The translations under genes were made by a program, and so were the position numbers. A stretch of DNA of 64,000 nt from contig NZ_FOAN01000005.1 in the NCBI RefSeq assembly GCF_900109525.1, forward strand, positions 186,001 through 250,000, read 5' to 3'. The stretch comes from Allobosea lupini. Lineage in GTDB: Bacteria; Pseudomonadota; Alphaproteobacteria; Rhizobiales; Beijerinckiaceae. Below the pieces are notes generated by a model. The model was not told the origin of the DNA. It saw only the letters and a list, made by a program, of their open reading frames with translations, and did not search any database. This document shows positions 1 through 7,589 of the stretch, piece after piece. Each line of letters starts with the position of its first letter. Position 1 is the stretch's first letter.

Positions 1-2
1 CC

Positions 3-455
3 TTCGGCACAACCGCCTTCCTCGATGATGCCCCGTCCTGGCTCGCCGACTGGACGGGCTTTCGTCCCGACAGCGCCCCGCCGATCGAGGCCGGCGAGCA
101 GATCATCGCCTGGTGGAAGTCGCAGGGGCGCGATCCCAGGAGCAAGCTGCTGATCTTCTCCGACGGCATGGACATCGACTCGATCGAGGAGGCCTACCGG
201 CATTTCCACGGCCGGGTCCGCACCGGCTTCGGCTGGGGCACCAACCTGACCAACGACTTCGTCGGCTGCTCGCCGGTCGGCACGCCCGATCTCGACCCGA
301 TCTCGCTGGTCTGCAAGGTCGTCAGCGCCAATGGCCGCCCGGCGGTGAAGCTCTCCGACAACCCGAACAAGGCGACCGGCGACCCGGCCGAGATCGCGCG
401 GTATCTGCGGGTGTTCGGTGGGGCGGATCGGAAGGCGAAGGCTGTGAGGGTTTAG
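3..455 (+). CDS. pncB: Nicotinate phosphoribosyltransferase, C-terminal part (5' end outside window)
   Basis: Only the last 150 codons lie in the window; the reading frame is open from the first bases, so the start is upstream. The visible part carries the family motif [11 protein letters not shown] followed by a short segment with LVCKVV and [11 protein letters not shown], which match the C-terminal phosphate-binding barrel region of PncB. The enzyme joins nicotinate to PRPP to make nicotinate mononucleotide in the cytoplasmic NAD salvage pathway. The gene stands alone on the plus strand; the next gene converges on it from the minus strand 80 bases further on. Identification is strong despite the truncation. 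Confidence 0.93.
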   Translation, partial: FGTTAFLDDAPSWLADWTGFRPDSAPPIEAGEQIIAWWKSQGRDPRSKLLIFSDGMDIDSIEEAYRHFHGRVRTGFGWGTNLTNDFVGCSPVGTPDLDPISLVCKVVSANGRPAVKLSDNPNKATGDPAEIARYLRVFGGADRKAKAVRV

Positions 456-535
456 CCGCTGGCTCTCATCGGCGGCTGGCTCGCGTCGGCGATCGTGGTC
501 CGTCAGGGCCTCGTGGTCGGCCCTAGAAGTCGGCG

Positions 536-2377
536 TCAGCGATCGGCGTCGCGTGGAAGCTGCACAGGCAACAGGAAGCCGAACGGCGTCTTGGCGCGAA
601 AGCGATCGTCCTTCGTTGCCCGATTCATCTCTCCGTCGGAGGATGCCAGGCGCAGCTTTGCTGCGAAACTTTCGCTGTCCTCGGGAGCACTGAACAAATA
701 GCCTTGGCCGATCGGACATCCCATGCCGGCCAGCAGCGCCCGCTGGGCCTCGGTTTCCACCCCCTCCGCCACGACGGCGGTACCGAGGGCGCGACCGAGA
801 TCGATGATGGCCCGGACGATGACCATCTGCGAATGACTGGCAGCTAGTTCGGCGACGAAGCTTCGGTCGATCTTGATCTCCGTGACCGGAAATACCTCGA
901 GCAGACGCAGGTTCGAATAACCGGTCCCGAAGTCATCGACGGAGAGGCCGACGCCAAGGTCCCGCAGCTGGTGTATCGCCGCCAGCACGCCGGGCGAGTC
1001 GTTGAGAAACATGCTTTCGGTGATCTCGAGCGTCAGCCAGGCCGGTTCGACACCGGCCTTTCGGATCACCCGGTCCACGATCTCCGCCATGTCGCGGTGC
1101 AGAAATTCCGTGGCGGACACGTTGACCGAGAAGCGCAGCGGCCGTTCCCTGTATTTGTTGATCTTGCTTGCAAAGGCGGCGACGGCAGCAAGACCGCGCT
1201 CGCCGAGATCGAGGAGGAGGCCGATCCGCTCTGCCGCCTCGATGAATCGCCCCGGCGGCAGGACGCCGAACAGGGGGTGGTTCCATCGCATCAGCGCCTC
1301 AGCGCCGACCCACTCGCCCGTCACCAAGTCGATCTGGGGCTGGAAATGATGGAAGAACTGGTCGTTTGCGAGAGCAGCCCTTAACTCGCGGGTCAGCTGG
1401 ACCCGGTTGCGCGCTTCATCCTCATCTTCGCTCTGAAACTGGCGGGGGCCGCTCAGCGGAGCCGATTTCGCTGCACGCAGCGCCGCCCCGGCATTTCGGA
1501 TGAGGGAGATCGCGTTGCCATTGGGCTGACCGAGCGCATAGCCAACGGCAAAGCGCAGCGAAACATTTGCTCCGGGAACGACGAAGTCCGGGGCGAGCGC
1601 GGCGCACACCTCGGCGACGATCGGCGGCCCGCTGGCTTCATGCGCCGGTTCGAAGGCCAGGGCGAACTCATTTGCTCCGATGCGGGCGACGAGAGCAGCG
1701 CCGGTCTCGCGCAGTCGGCGACCCGTTTCCATCAGCAGCGCGTCCCCGACATCGAAGCCGTACCCGGCGTTGATGTCGTGGAAGCCGATCACGTCGAGCT
1801 TTACGATCATGACCGGGCCGGCGCGTGTCGCGAAACGCCTTTCCGCAGCGACGATGAAAGCCTGTCGGTTGAGACATCCTGTTGCAACGTCGAGATTAGC
1901 GGCGCGATCGAGGGCGATCTCTGTCTGGCGCGTCGCCGACACGTCGCGAAGAATGGCAAGATAGAGCAGTTCGTCGCCGATCGTGAATGGTCGGAGGCTG
2001 AGGCTGTTCCAAAAGGCCGACCCGTCCTTCCGGTAATTGCGCAAGGTGACGTCGACCGGTTCGGCCGCCCTGATGGCCGCTGCTATACGGGCGACTTCCG
2101 GCTGCTCCCGCTCATTGCCTTGCAGGTAGCGACAATCTTTCCCGAGCGTCTCGTGCCGCGCATAGCCCGTCAGCCGTTCAAAGGCCGTGTTCACGTAGAT
2201 CAGCGGCCCGCTTCCTTCAGAAATCCGGCCGATAGCCACACCATCGGAGAAGTCCTCGACCAGCGTCGGCAGGATCGAGCGGAGCAGGGAGTCCGAGCCG
2301 GAGTTCACGCAATTGCCGAACGGTTTCGGCACGTGCTTCATGAACTTCGGGAGCTCCAGTTCCTTGAAGTCTTTCAT
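536..2377 (-). CDS. LOV-PAS blue-light sensor with degenerate GGDEF and intact EAL domain
   Basis: 613 residues from an ATG at 2377; the open frame extends further upstream but would overlap the regulator gene before it, and conserved sequence begins only after this ATG. Residues about 40-150 form a PAS/LOV domain with GKDCRYLQG, the flavin-adduct cysteine being Cys82, and the typical LOV segment NYRKDGSAFWN. Residues 160-310 are a GGDEF domain whose signature reads GANEF (234-238), so diguanylate cyclase activity is doubtful. Residues 325-575 are an EAL domain with EALMRW (360), ITES, DDFGTGYS (481-488), EGVE (538) and GQGYLFS, all expected of an active c-di-GMP phosphodiesterase. Inferred role: light-tuned c-di-GMP hydrolysis. 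It lies 67 bases downstream of the AraC-family regulator on the same strand. Confidence 0.88.
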   Translation of the reverse strand: MKDFKELELPKFMKHVPKPFGNCVNSGSDSLLRSILPTLVEDFSDGVAIGRISEGSGPLIYVNTAFERLTGYARHETLGKDCRYLQGNEREQPEVARIAAAIRAAEPVDVTLRNYRKDGSAFWNSLSLRPFTIGDELLYLAILRDVSATRQTEIALDRAANLDVATGCLNRQAFIVAAERRFATRAGPVMIVKLDVIGFHDINAGYGFDVGDALLMETGRRLRETGAALVARIGANEFALAFEPAHEASGPPIVAEVCAALAPDFVVPGANVSLRFAVGYALGQPNGNAISLIRNAGAALRAAKSAPLSGPRQFQSEDEDEARNRVQLTRELRAALANDQFFHHFQPQIDLVTGEWVGAEALMRWNHPLFGVLPPGRFIEAAERIGLLLDLGERGLAAVAAFASKINKYRERPLRFSVNVSATEFLHRDMAEIVDRVIRKAGVEPAWLTLEITESMFLNDSPGVLAAIHQLRDLGVGLSVDDFGTGYSNLRLLEVFPVTEIKIDRSFVAELAASHSQMVIVRAIIDLGRALGTAVVAEGVETEAQRALLAGMGCPIGQGYLFSAPEDSESFAAKLRLASSDGEMNRATKDDRFRAKTPFGFLLPVQLPRDADR

Positions 2378-2444
2378 GACCCGAGCAATGGCGCGGTTGC
2401 CTGTCGCCGGGCAATCCGGGGTCGCGGTCGTTTCGGGACAACCG

Positions 2445-3431
2445 TCAGCCGATTTCGGCCATAGTGGGTCTCGACCCGTTTCCGGACGTCCGGAATCGTT
2501 CGCGGTAGTCTGAGGGCATCGCTCCGATATGAGCGAGAAAGGCGCGGCGCATCGCCCGCGCGGAGCCGAAGCCGCTTTTCGCCGCGACTGACTCGATTGG
2601 CAGGCGGCTGGCTTCCAGCAGAAAGCGCGCGACATCGATCCGCGTGAGATCGACATATTCGGACGGCGCGATTCCCACCTCCTGCGTGAAGACCCGCGTG
2701 AAGTTGCGCGGACTCATCGCCGCGATACGCGCCAGAGTGTTGACGGAAAGGTCGGCATCCGGATGGCTCAGGATATACTGCTGGACCTTGTTGAGGCGGC
2801 TGCGGTCGATGGCTTGGGCCGCCAGATGCATGCTGAACTGAGACTGGTCCCCCGGCCGCTTCAGGAACACGACCAGGCGACGGGCGACATAAAGCGCCAC
2901 GTCGCGGCCCAGATCCTCCTCGACCAGCGAAAGGCCGAGATCGATCGCCGCGCTCGACCCGGCGGAGGTGACCATCGCGCCGTCCCGAACGAAGACGCGA
3001 TCACCGTCCACCTTCGCGTCCGGAAATCGCTCGGCCAGGAGCGGCGCATACTGCCAGTGCGTCGCCACGTGGCGGCCACTGAGGAGCCCGGCGTCACCAA
3101 GCAGGAACGCCCCCGTGCAGACCGAGCCGTAGCGCCGTGTCTGCGGAGCCGTCCGGGCCAGCCAGTCGATGACGTCCCTGCCCGGGGCACTGGGAACTCC
3201 GACGCTGCCGGCCATGAGAAGCGTATCGGGATCCTTCGGGCTCCTGAGGTAATCTGAGTCCGGCAGGACCCTGAGTCCCGAGCCGCACCGGATCGGCCCG
3301 TCCTCTTCGGCGACGATACCGACCTCGTAGAACGCCTCGGCTGCGCGCGCATTGGCTTCGGCGAACACGTCCATCAGGCCAGCGAGTTCCAGCGAGTGAA
3401 CGTTGGAGGGAACGAAGATGGTGATCCGCAT
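2445..3431 (-). CDS. GlxA-type transcriptional regulator (DJ-1/PfpI domain plus AraC helix-turn-helix)
   Basis: 328 residues. The first 185 or so form a glutamine-amidotransferase-like DJ-1/PfpI domain with the nucleophile-elbow region YGSVCTGAFLLGDAGLL (Cys105) and His125 in THWQYAPLL; in regulators of this family this domain senses a ligand and is usually not catalytic. Residues about 220-320 are an AraC/XylS DNA-binding domain with two helix-turn-helices (SVNTLARIAAMSPRNFTRVF and PIESVAAKSGFGSARAMRRAF). Length is normal for the family. Its target is unknown; the LOV-EAL gene immediately downstream is a candidate because it is on the same strand with a short gap. Confidence 0.9.
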   Translation of the reverse strand: MRITIFVPSNVHSLELAGLMDVFAEANARAAEAFYEVGIVAEEDGPIRCGSGLRVLPDSDYLRSPKDPDTLLMAGSVGVPSAPGRDVIDWLARTAPQTRRYGSVCTGAFLLGDAGLLSGRHVATHWQYAPLLAERFPDAKVDGDRVFVRDGAMVTSAGSSAAIDLGLSLVEEDLGRDVALYVARRLVVFLKRPGDQSQFSMHLAAQAIDRSRLNKVQQYILSHPDADLSVNTLARIAAMSPRNFTRVFTQEVGIAPSEYVDLTRIDVARFLLEASRLPIESVAAKSGFGSARAMRRAFLAHIGAMPSDYRERFRTSGNGSRPTMAEIG

Positions 3432-3822
3432 GTGGATATTCCTCGGGCGGCGAGTGCATACGCTGCAGGAAGGTCAGCCCGCACCAGCCTGTGAGAGCGG
3501 CCGCTATCGCCGGCCAGGCGCATCTGCCCGCGACAATCAGGCGCTCCTCTGGAGCAGCACCTTAGGCTGGAAACTGCTCGCCGTCCTGCCGCCCCGGCGC
3601 CGCCTCCAGATCACCACCTCGCACGATTCCATATGCCGCGATCCTAAGCGCTCGCCCTCAATCCTGCACATGCTCTGAAGGGTACGGCAGAGGGCCCGAA
3701 CGCCTCTGCTCGACATAGCCGACCGGGGACAGGGTCAATTCGGTGCGGAGCTTGATCGCCCGGCAAGCCGGAGCCGCAGCGATGCAGAAACACTCCCGCT
3801 TCCAGCGCATGGCGGCTGTTCC
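3432..3822. other. Intergenic stretch with no supported gene
   Basis: About 390 bases between the AraC regulator start and the promoter of the FMN riboswitch. Short open frames on both strands have no family-like features and no convincing ribosome binding sites. It probably contains the promoter of the AraC-family gene, but I could not pick out convincing -35 and -10 boxes. Confidence 0.5.
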
Positions 3823-3850
3823 TTGCCGCGCTGCGCAAGTCGGGTATCGT
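3823..3850 (+). promoter_or_regulatory. Candidate sigma-70 promoter of the FMN riboswitch/ribH2 transcript
   Basis: TTGCCG at 3823-3828 and TATCGT at 3845-3850 are separated by 16 bases. Transcription would start close to 3857, which is exactly where helix P1 of the FMN riboswitch begins. Support is positional and by eye only. Confidence 0.4.
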
Positions 3851-3856
3851 CGAGGT

Positions 3857-3993
3857 GTTCTCAGGGCGGGGCGAAATTCCCCACCGGCGGTATGCGGCCC
3901 CGGCCGTGAGCCCGCGAGCGCCTTTCGCGAGGAAGGGTCAGCAGATCAGGTGCGATGCCTGAGCCGACGGTCACAGTCCGGAAGAAAGAGAAC
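3857..3993 (+). ncRNA. FMN riboswitch (RFN element)
   Basis: The segment carries the conserved RFN core in order: GTTCTCAGGGCGGGGCGAAA, TTCCCCACCGGCGGTA, AGCCCGCGAGCG, GGTCAGCAGATC, GCCGACGGTCACAGTCCGGA and the closing GAAAGAGAAC. Helix P1 pairs GTTCTC (3857-3862) with GAGAAC (3988-3993). It binds FMN and lowers expression of riboflavin genes. The 80 bases between it and the GTG start of ribH2 contain GC-rich helices but no T run, so control of translation initiation is more likely than transcription termination. Confidence 0.96.
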
Positions 3994-4074
3994 GTGCCGT
4001 CGTCCGCGCTCCACCGGCGCGGCGCGCGGCCGTGATCGCCTTGGGTGACGTGTCTGTCGCGAAAGGAGATCACT

Positions 4075-4509
4075 GTGACACTCGCCCGTTTTGCCTTCAT
4101 TAAAGCCGCCTGGCACGCCGATGTCGTCGACCAGGCCCTCAAGGGCTTCCTCGAGGTCATCCCTCCCGCTCAGGTCGATGTATTCGACGTGCCGGGCGCA
4201 TTCGAGATGCCGCTGCTCGCACGCGACCTCGCCGCGACCGGCCGCTACGCCGCAGTCGCCGCCGCGGCGCTGGTCGTGGACGGCGGCATCTATCGCCATG
4301 ACTTCGTCGCGCAGGCCGTCGTCGATGGCTTGATGCGGGCCGGGCTCGATACCGGCGTGCCGGTGCTCTCGGTCTCGCTGACCCCGCATCATTACCGGGA
4401 GGCGCCGCATCACGCCGAGATCTTCAGGGCGCATTTCGTGACCAAGGGCCGCGAAGCAGCGGAAGCAGCGCTCATGATCGTCCGCACCCGCGCCCGCTTG
4501 GCGGCCTGA
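4075..4509 (+). CDS. ribH2: 6,7-dimethyl-8-ribityllumazine synthase, RibH2 type
   Basis: 144 residues from a GTG at 4075, chosen because GGAG at 4065-4068 sits six bases upstream and because the protein then begins close to the first beta strand (ARFAFIKAAWHADVVDQALKG). Conserved pieces include DVFDVPGAFEMPL, the substrate loop VDGGIYRHDFVAQAVVDG and the C-terminal PVLSVSLTPHHYREA. These match the Brucella/Mesorhizobium RibH2 (type II, decameric) proteins better than housekeeping RibH. It condenses the ribityl-uracil intermediate with dihydroxybutanone phosphate, the penultimate step of riboflavin synthesis. The FMN riboswitch directly upstream makes it FMN-repressed. No other rib gene is in the window. 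Confidence 0.93.
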   Translation: MTLARFAFIKAAWHADVVDQALKGFLEVIPPAQVDVFDVPGAFEMPLLARDLAATGRYAAVAAAALVVDGGIYRHDFVAQAVVDGLMRAGLDTGVPVLSVSLTPHHYREAPHHAEIFRAHFVTKGREAAEAALMIVRTRARLAA

Positions 4510-4522
4510 CGATCAATGCATT

Positions 4523-4554
4523 AGGCTGCCTCCCGCGCGATCGAGAGGCAGCCT
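4523..4554. terminator. Hairpin between convergent genes, possible bidirectional terminator
   Basis: AGGCTGCCTC (4523-4532) and GAGGCAGCCT (4545-4554) form a perfect 10-bp stem with a 12-base loop between the ends of ribH2 and the convergent EEP-family gene. There is no T run on either side, so intrinsic termination is uncertain. Confidence 0.45.
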
Positions 4555-4563
4555 CGATGGCCG

Positions 4564-5364
4564 CTAGACCTCGATCAACAGCGGTCTGTGGTCCGAAACC
4601 TCTGGCTGCTCGACGACCGTGAAGGCGAGAACCTCGACCGTCTCGTTCACCAACATGTAGTCGGCATAGCGACCCGGCTTCTTGTAGTGGGATGTCCGGG
4701 TATCGGAATGGCCGCGGCCGACGACGAGATCCTTCAGCCCGAGACTGGCCAGAATCCCGAAGGTCTGGCTGTCGGGCTCGACATTGAAATCGCCGCAGAC
4801 GACGAGCCGGTCACCCGGCTCCGCCACGGCCTGGACCAGGCCGACCAGGCGCTGCGCCTGCGCGAGGCGCTCCGGCGTGTCGATCTTGCCGCGGAGATCT
4901 CTCAATCCATGCATGTGCGCGATGGTGATCGGCTTGCCCAGATCGAAATCGTGGAGCCGGACGACATGGGCGCTACGCGAGCGCGGATGCTCGCCATAGC
5001 CGTCCGGGGAAAAGCCCTTGTGCACGAAGCCCTGCATCTGCCCGACGATCGGAAAGCGGCGGTGCACGAAGGTTGCGAGCCCCCATTGCGATGGCACGGT
5101 CTCATCGCCATCCCACAAGATGCCCTGCGCCGCCGGGCAGAAAATCGCGACATGCTCCGGCAGTGCCGCCGATATGTCCTGGAAGAAGTTGGCGCGCTGC
5201 GGCAGCACATGATCGCCGTCGCGATAGTCCAGCCAGTCCTTGTTTGCTGCCGGCGTATGGACGACCTCCTGCAGGCAGAGGACATCAGGCGCCTCCCGCG
5301 CCAGATACGCGCGCGCCTCCTCGTGCAGTGTCCCGCCCCAGCCATTCAGGCACATGATGCGCAA
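4564..5364 (-). CDS. Endonuclease/exonuclease/phosphatase (EEP) family protein
   Basis: 266 residues. A TTG at 5364 is preferred over the ATG at 5355, three codons later, because AAGGA lies 8 bases before the TTG but 17 before the ATG; it also gives the common family N-terminus (M)RIMCLNGWGG. Catalytic landmarks are LCLQEV (metal-binding Glu), VCGDFNVEP (Asp, Asn) and the C-terminal SDHRPLL (Asp-His). Such proteins hydrolyse phosphodiesters or phosphomonoesters; the substrate cannot be read from sequence. The gene starts 19 bases after the RES toxin gene and is probably the last gene of that operon. Confidence 0.85.
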   Translation of the reverse strand: MRIMCLNGWGGTLHEEARAYLAREAPDVLCLQEVVHTPAANKDWLDYRDGDHVLPQRANFFQDISAALPEHVAIFCPAAQGILWDGDETVPSQWGLATFVHRRFPIVGQMQGFVHKGFSPDGYGEHPRSRSAHVVRLHDFDLGKPITIAHMHGLRDLRGKIDTPERLAQAQRLVGLVQAVAEPGDRLVVCGDFNVEPDSQTFGILASLGLKDLVVGRGHSDTRTSHYKKPGRYADYMLVNETVEVLAFTVVEQPEVSDHRPLLIEV

Positions 5365-5383
5365 TGCGGTAGTCCTTGTCTGT

Positions 5384-6094
5384 CTAGCCGATCCGGAACA
5401 CCTTGCCGGTCCCGGCTTCGCGGAAGAGATCGACCCGCTCGCCGTTCCAGTGATAGTCGAGATGCCGGCCCTGGACGGGATTGCCGGCGAGATCGGGCCA
5501 GAATAGCCCGGCGCACTCTCCGCCCGGCCGGCGCACGCTCGGATAGGCCACGCCATCCGAGCCGGCGGCGCGCAGCCTCGAACCCAGCGCCTGGCTTTCC
5601 GAATAATCGTCAGGCCGCAGCAGCGCGCTCTCCCCAGCCCGCTCGTCGCGCAGATCGTGGAGGGCGGCCTCGATCGACAGTACCAGTTCCCGGAACTGCG
5701 AGGTCCAGCCGGGCGGCTCCTTCGTCCGCGCCATGAAGCGGCCATGGTGGTGGATCGTCTCGAACAGCGCCGTCTCGAAGCTTTCGGCGACATAGAGCAC
5801 GCCGAAGCTGCCATCGCTGAACCGGCTCGGGCGGTCGCGGCTGATATGGGTGAACGGCGCCATCAGCCAGCTCGCGCCCGCCCCGGAGACGCGGCGGGCC
5901 GGCGGCACCAGGTCGAGATTGCCGATCGTCTCCATCAGCCGCGGATTGGTCTTCATCTCCGCCAGGATCAGCAACGGCCAGTCGCCGGGGTCGGCGATAT
6001 CCTCGAACAGGTCGATCGGCGGGAAGGCACTGCGGATGATACGGACCGCCGCCGGCCAGACGACCGGCGCGACGGGAAAGTCGCCCGTGCTCAC
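5384..6094 (-). CDS. RES-domain toxin (NAD-consuming toxin of an Xre-RES module)
   Basis: 236 residues from a GTG at 6094 that overlaps the antitoxin stop codon (GTGA). The RES core is visible: RPSRFSDGSFGVLYVAESFE then TALFET, giving the conserved Arg91, Tyr101 and Glu112, and a conserved serine near residue 186 (GVAYPSVRRPGG). Characterised members of the family (MbcT, Res, ParT) degrade NAD+ or modify proteins with ADP-ribose; here that is inference from the domain. Larger open frames upstream of the GTG read through the antitoxin in the wrong frame. Length is normal for RES proteins. Confidence 0.88.
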   Translation of the reverse strand: MSTGDFPVAPVVWPAAVRIIRSAFPPIDLFEDIADPGDWPLLILAEMKTNPRLMETIGNLDLVPPARRVSGAGASWLMAPFTHISRDRPSRFSDGSFGVLYVAESFETALFETIHHHGRFMARTKEPPGWTSQFRELVLSIEAALHDLRDERAGESALLRPDDYSESQALGSRLRAAGSDGVAYPSVRRPGGECAGLFWPDLAGNPVQGRHLDYHWNGERVDLFREAGTGKVFRIG

Positions 6095-6504
6095 CAGAGC
6101 CCGCGCTCCGCGTCGAGATAGCGCCGCACCCGCATCAGGTCGGTGAGCTCGCCGCCGAGCATGACCTCCAGTGCCGACTTGCCGGCGAAGGCCGCGTTGC
6201 CCGTCTTGATCCAGGCATAGCCGCGCTGCGGCTCGCGGAAGATCAGGCGCAGCGCCTTGTGGATGCCCATCAGATTGGAGAGCCGGGCTCGCGCATCGCG
6301 GTCGATCCGGCCGATCTCGCCCGCCTTCCAGCGCCGATAGCTGCGCACGGGCTGGTCGAGCAGCACGGCGGCCTCCTCGTCGGTCAGCCCCCAGAGCCGG
6401 AACAGGTTCACCGACGCACGGAACATCGCCGCAGCCTCGGCCTCTGTGATCGCAGCAGGCGAGAAGGCATCGGGCGACGTTGGAACCGGGGAGAGCTGGC
6501 TCAT
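6091..6504 (-). CDS. Xre/MbcA/ParS-type antitoxin (DUF2384)
   Basis: 137 residues from an ATG at 6504 with GGAG eight bases upstream; an in-frame ATG at 6525 is possible but lies inside the operator. The N-terminal half has an Xre-like helix-turn-helix (LWGLTDEEAAVLLDQPVRSY), and the C-terminal half is the DUF2384 toxin-binding domain, ending in GGELTDLMRVRRYLDAERG. It should neutralise the RES toxin encoded immediately downstream with a 4-base overlap and repress its own promoter, which is bracketed by inverted repeats. Confidence 0.9.
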   Translation of the reverse strand: MSQLSPVPTSPDAFSPAAITEAEAAAMFRASVNLFRLWGLTDEEAAVLLDQPVRSYRRWKAGEIGRIDRDARARLSNLMGIHKALRLIFREPQRGYAWIKTGNAAFAGKSALEVMLGGELTDLMRVRRYLDAERGLW

Positions 6505-6514
6505 CAGGCAATCT

Positions 6515-6553
6515 CCATTTGGCATAAGATAGATAAAATGCTGCCAAATGGCA
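6515..6553. promoter_or_regulatory. Paired operator palindromes of the Xre-RES operon
   Basis: CCATTTGGCA at 6515-6524 and its exact complement TGCCAAATGG at 6542-6551 form a 10-bp inverted repeat with 17 bases between. The upstream copy is itself a palindrome, TGCCAAATGGCA (6542-6553). One copy covers the -35 box and the other lies just after the -10 box, the usual arrangement for autorepression by an antitoxin. Confidence 0.7.
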
Positions 6554-6554
6554 A
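6526..6554 (-). promoter_or_regulatory. Sigma-70-like promoter of the Xre-RES operon
   Basis: On the minus strand TTGCCA (6554-6549) and TATCTT (6531-6526) are separated by exactly 17 bases. Both boxes are close to consensus, and the operator palindromes overlap the -35 box and the transcription start region. Confidence 0.65.
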
Positions 6555-6572
6555 TAGGACGCAAAGATCGCG

Positions 6573-7583
6573 TCAATCGGCGTTCAATGCCAGCCCCGAT
6601 GTCGCCCCGACAATCTGGTCGATCGCATCGACGACGATTTCCGGCGCGGCGTGATGCGGCATGTGACCGACACCGGGCAACAGGACGAACCGACCTTGCG
6701 GGGCCTGTCGCGCGATCGCCGCGGAGTGGATTGTCGGCGAGACGATGGCATCGCTGTCGCCGGTGATCGCCACCACCGGAACCTTCAGCTCGCGATAGTG
6801 CGGCGCCTGCGCGCTGACGAAATCGAAGGTCGCGGCGATGTCCTGGGAATTCGCCTCGAACACGGCCGGGCGCATCAGCAGGCGGATCTCGCCGGTCTCG
6901 ATGTAATCAGGCGTTTCCGGTGCCGGTTCGAACACCGAGCGCGCCCCGCCGCTAAGCAGATGGCGCGCCACCGGTACGGCGACGACGCGGCTGAACACCG
7001 GCCCGAGCAGCGGCGCCGTGGTGAGGTGATGATACCAGGCGATGCCGCCCGGCCATGGGTGGGTGACCGCACCGAGCAGGATAAGTCCACTCAGCCGCTC
7101 CGGCCGCTCGAGGGCGATCCGCGCCGAGGCTGCGCCGCCGAGCGAATGCGCCACCAGCGCGAAGCGCTCGGGAACGATCTGGTCGAGCCCCTGCATCAGC
7201 GCCTGCGCCTGCCGTCCCGGGTCGGCCATCGCCCGCCCGGCCAGCCGCTCGCTCCAGCCATGGCCCGGCCGGTCGATGGCGACAACGCGATAATGCGACA
7301 GCTCAGGCCCGAGCGTCGCCAGCAGGTCGGCATGGTTGGACGAAGCGCCATGCACCAGCACCACCGTGCCGCGCGATTGTCCGTCGGGCCCCCGCTCGCG
7401 ATAATGCAGCCGTCCACCTTCGACGGCGACGAATGCACCCCGCGGCGGGTAGCGCTGCTCCACCTCGGCGCGCGTCATCTCGCTGAACAGGGCAAGCCCG
7501 ACGGCAACGAGAACGAGAGCGATCAGGGCAAAGCGCAGCATCGACGGATTACGCGCGGCGAATGGATTCGGTTCTGCGGACAA
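6573..7583 (-). CDS. Membrane-anchored alpha/beta hydrolase
   Basis: 336 residues. A hydrophobic segment at about 15-34 (LRFALIALVLVAVGLALF) suggests an N-terminal membrane anchor. The rest is an alpha/beta hydrolase fold: oxyanion region VLVHGASSNHAD, nucleophile elbow VAHSLGGAA, acid in AITGDSDAIV and catalytic His in LLPGVGHMPHHA. The substrate is not predictable. It is followed by the Xre-RES module on the same strand, but that module has its own promoter, so it is not part of it. Confidence 0.82.
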   Translation of the reverse strand: MSAEPNPFAARNPSMLRFALIALVLVAVGLALFSEMTRAEVEQRYPPRGAFVAVEGGRLHYRERGPDGQSRGTVVLVHGASSNHADLLATLGPELSHYRVVAIDRPGHGWSERLAGRAMADPGRQAQALMQGLDQIVPERFALVAHSLGGAASARIALERPERLSGLILLGAVTHPWPGGIAWYHHLTTAPLLGPVFSRVVAVPVARHLLSGGARSVFEPAPETPDYIETGEIRLLMRPAVFEANSQDIAATFDFVSAQAPHYRELKVPVVAITGDSDAIVSPTIHSAAIARQAPQGRFVLLPGVGHMPHHAAPEIVVDAIDQIVGATSGLALNAD

Positions 7584-7589
7584 CGCGAG

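Noticed and set aside
1640..2464. Plus-strand open frame of 274 codons opposite the LOV-EAL gene
   Set aside because: Shadow of the LOV-GGDEF-EAL gene, no recognisable domain.
3743..4048. Plus-strand open frame of 101 codons before ribH2
   Set aside because: Lies across the FMN riboswitch, whose conserved RNA core explains the sequence; no ribosome site or family motif.
3..6094. Functional link between pncB (NAD salvage) and the RES NAD-consuming toxin
   Set aside because: They are 5 kb apart, on opposite strands, with unrelated genes between; proximity is likely chance.
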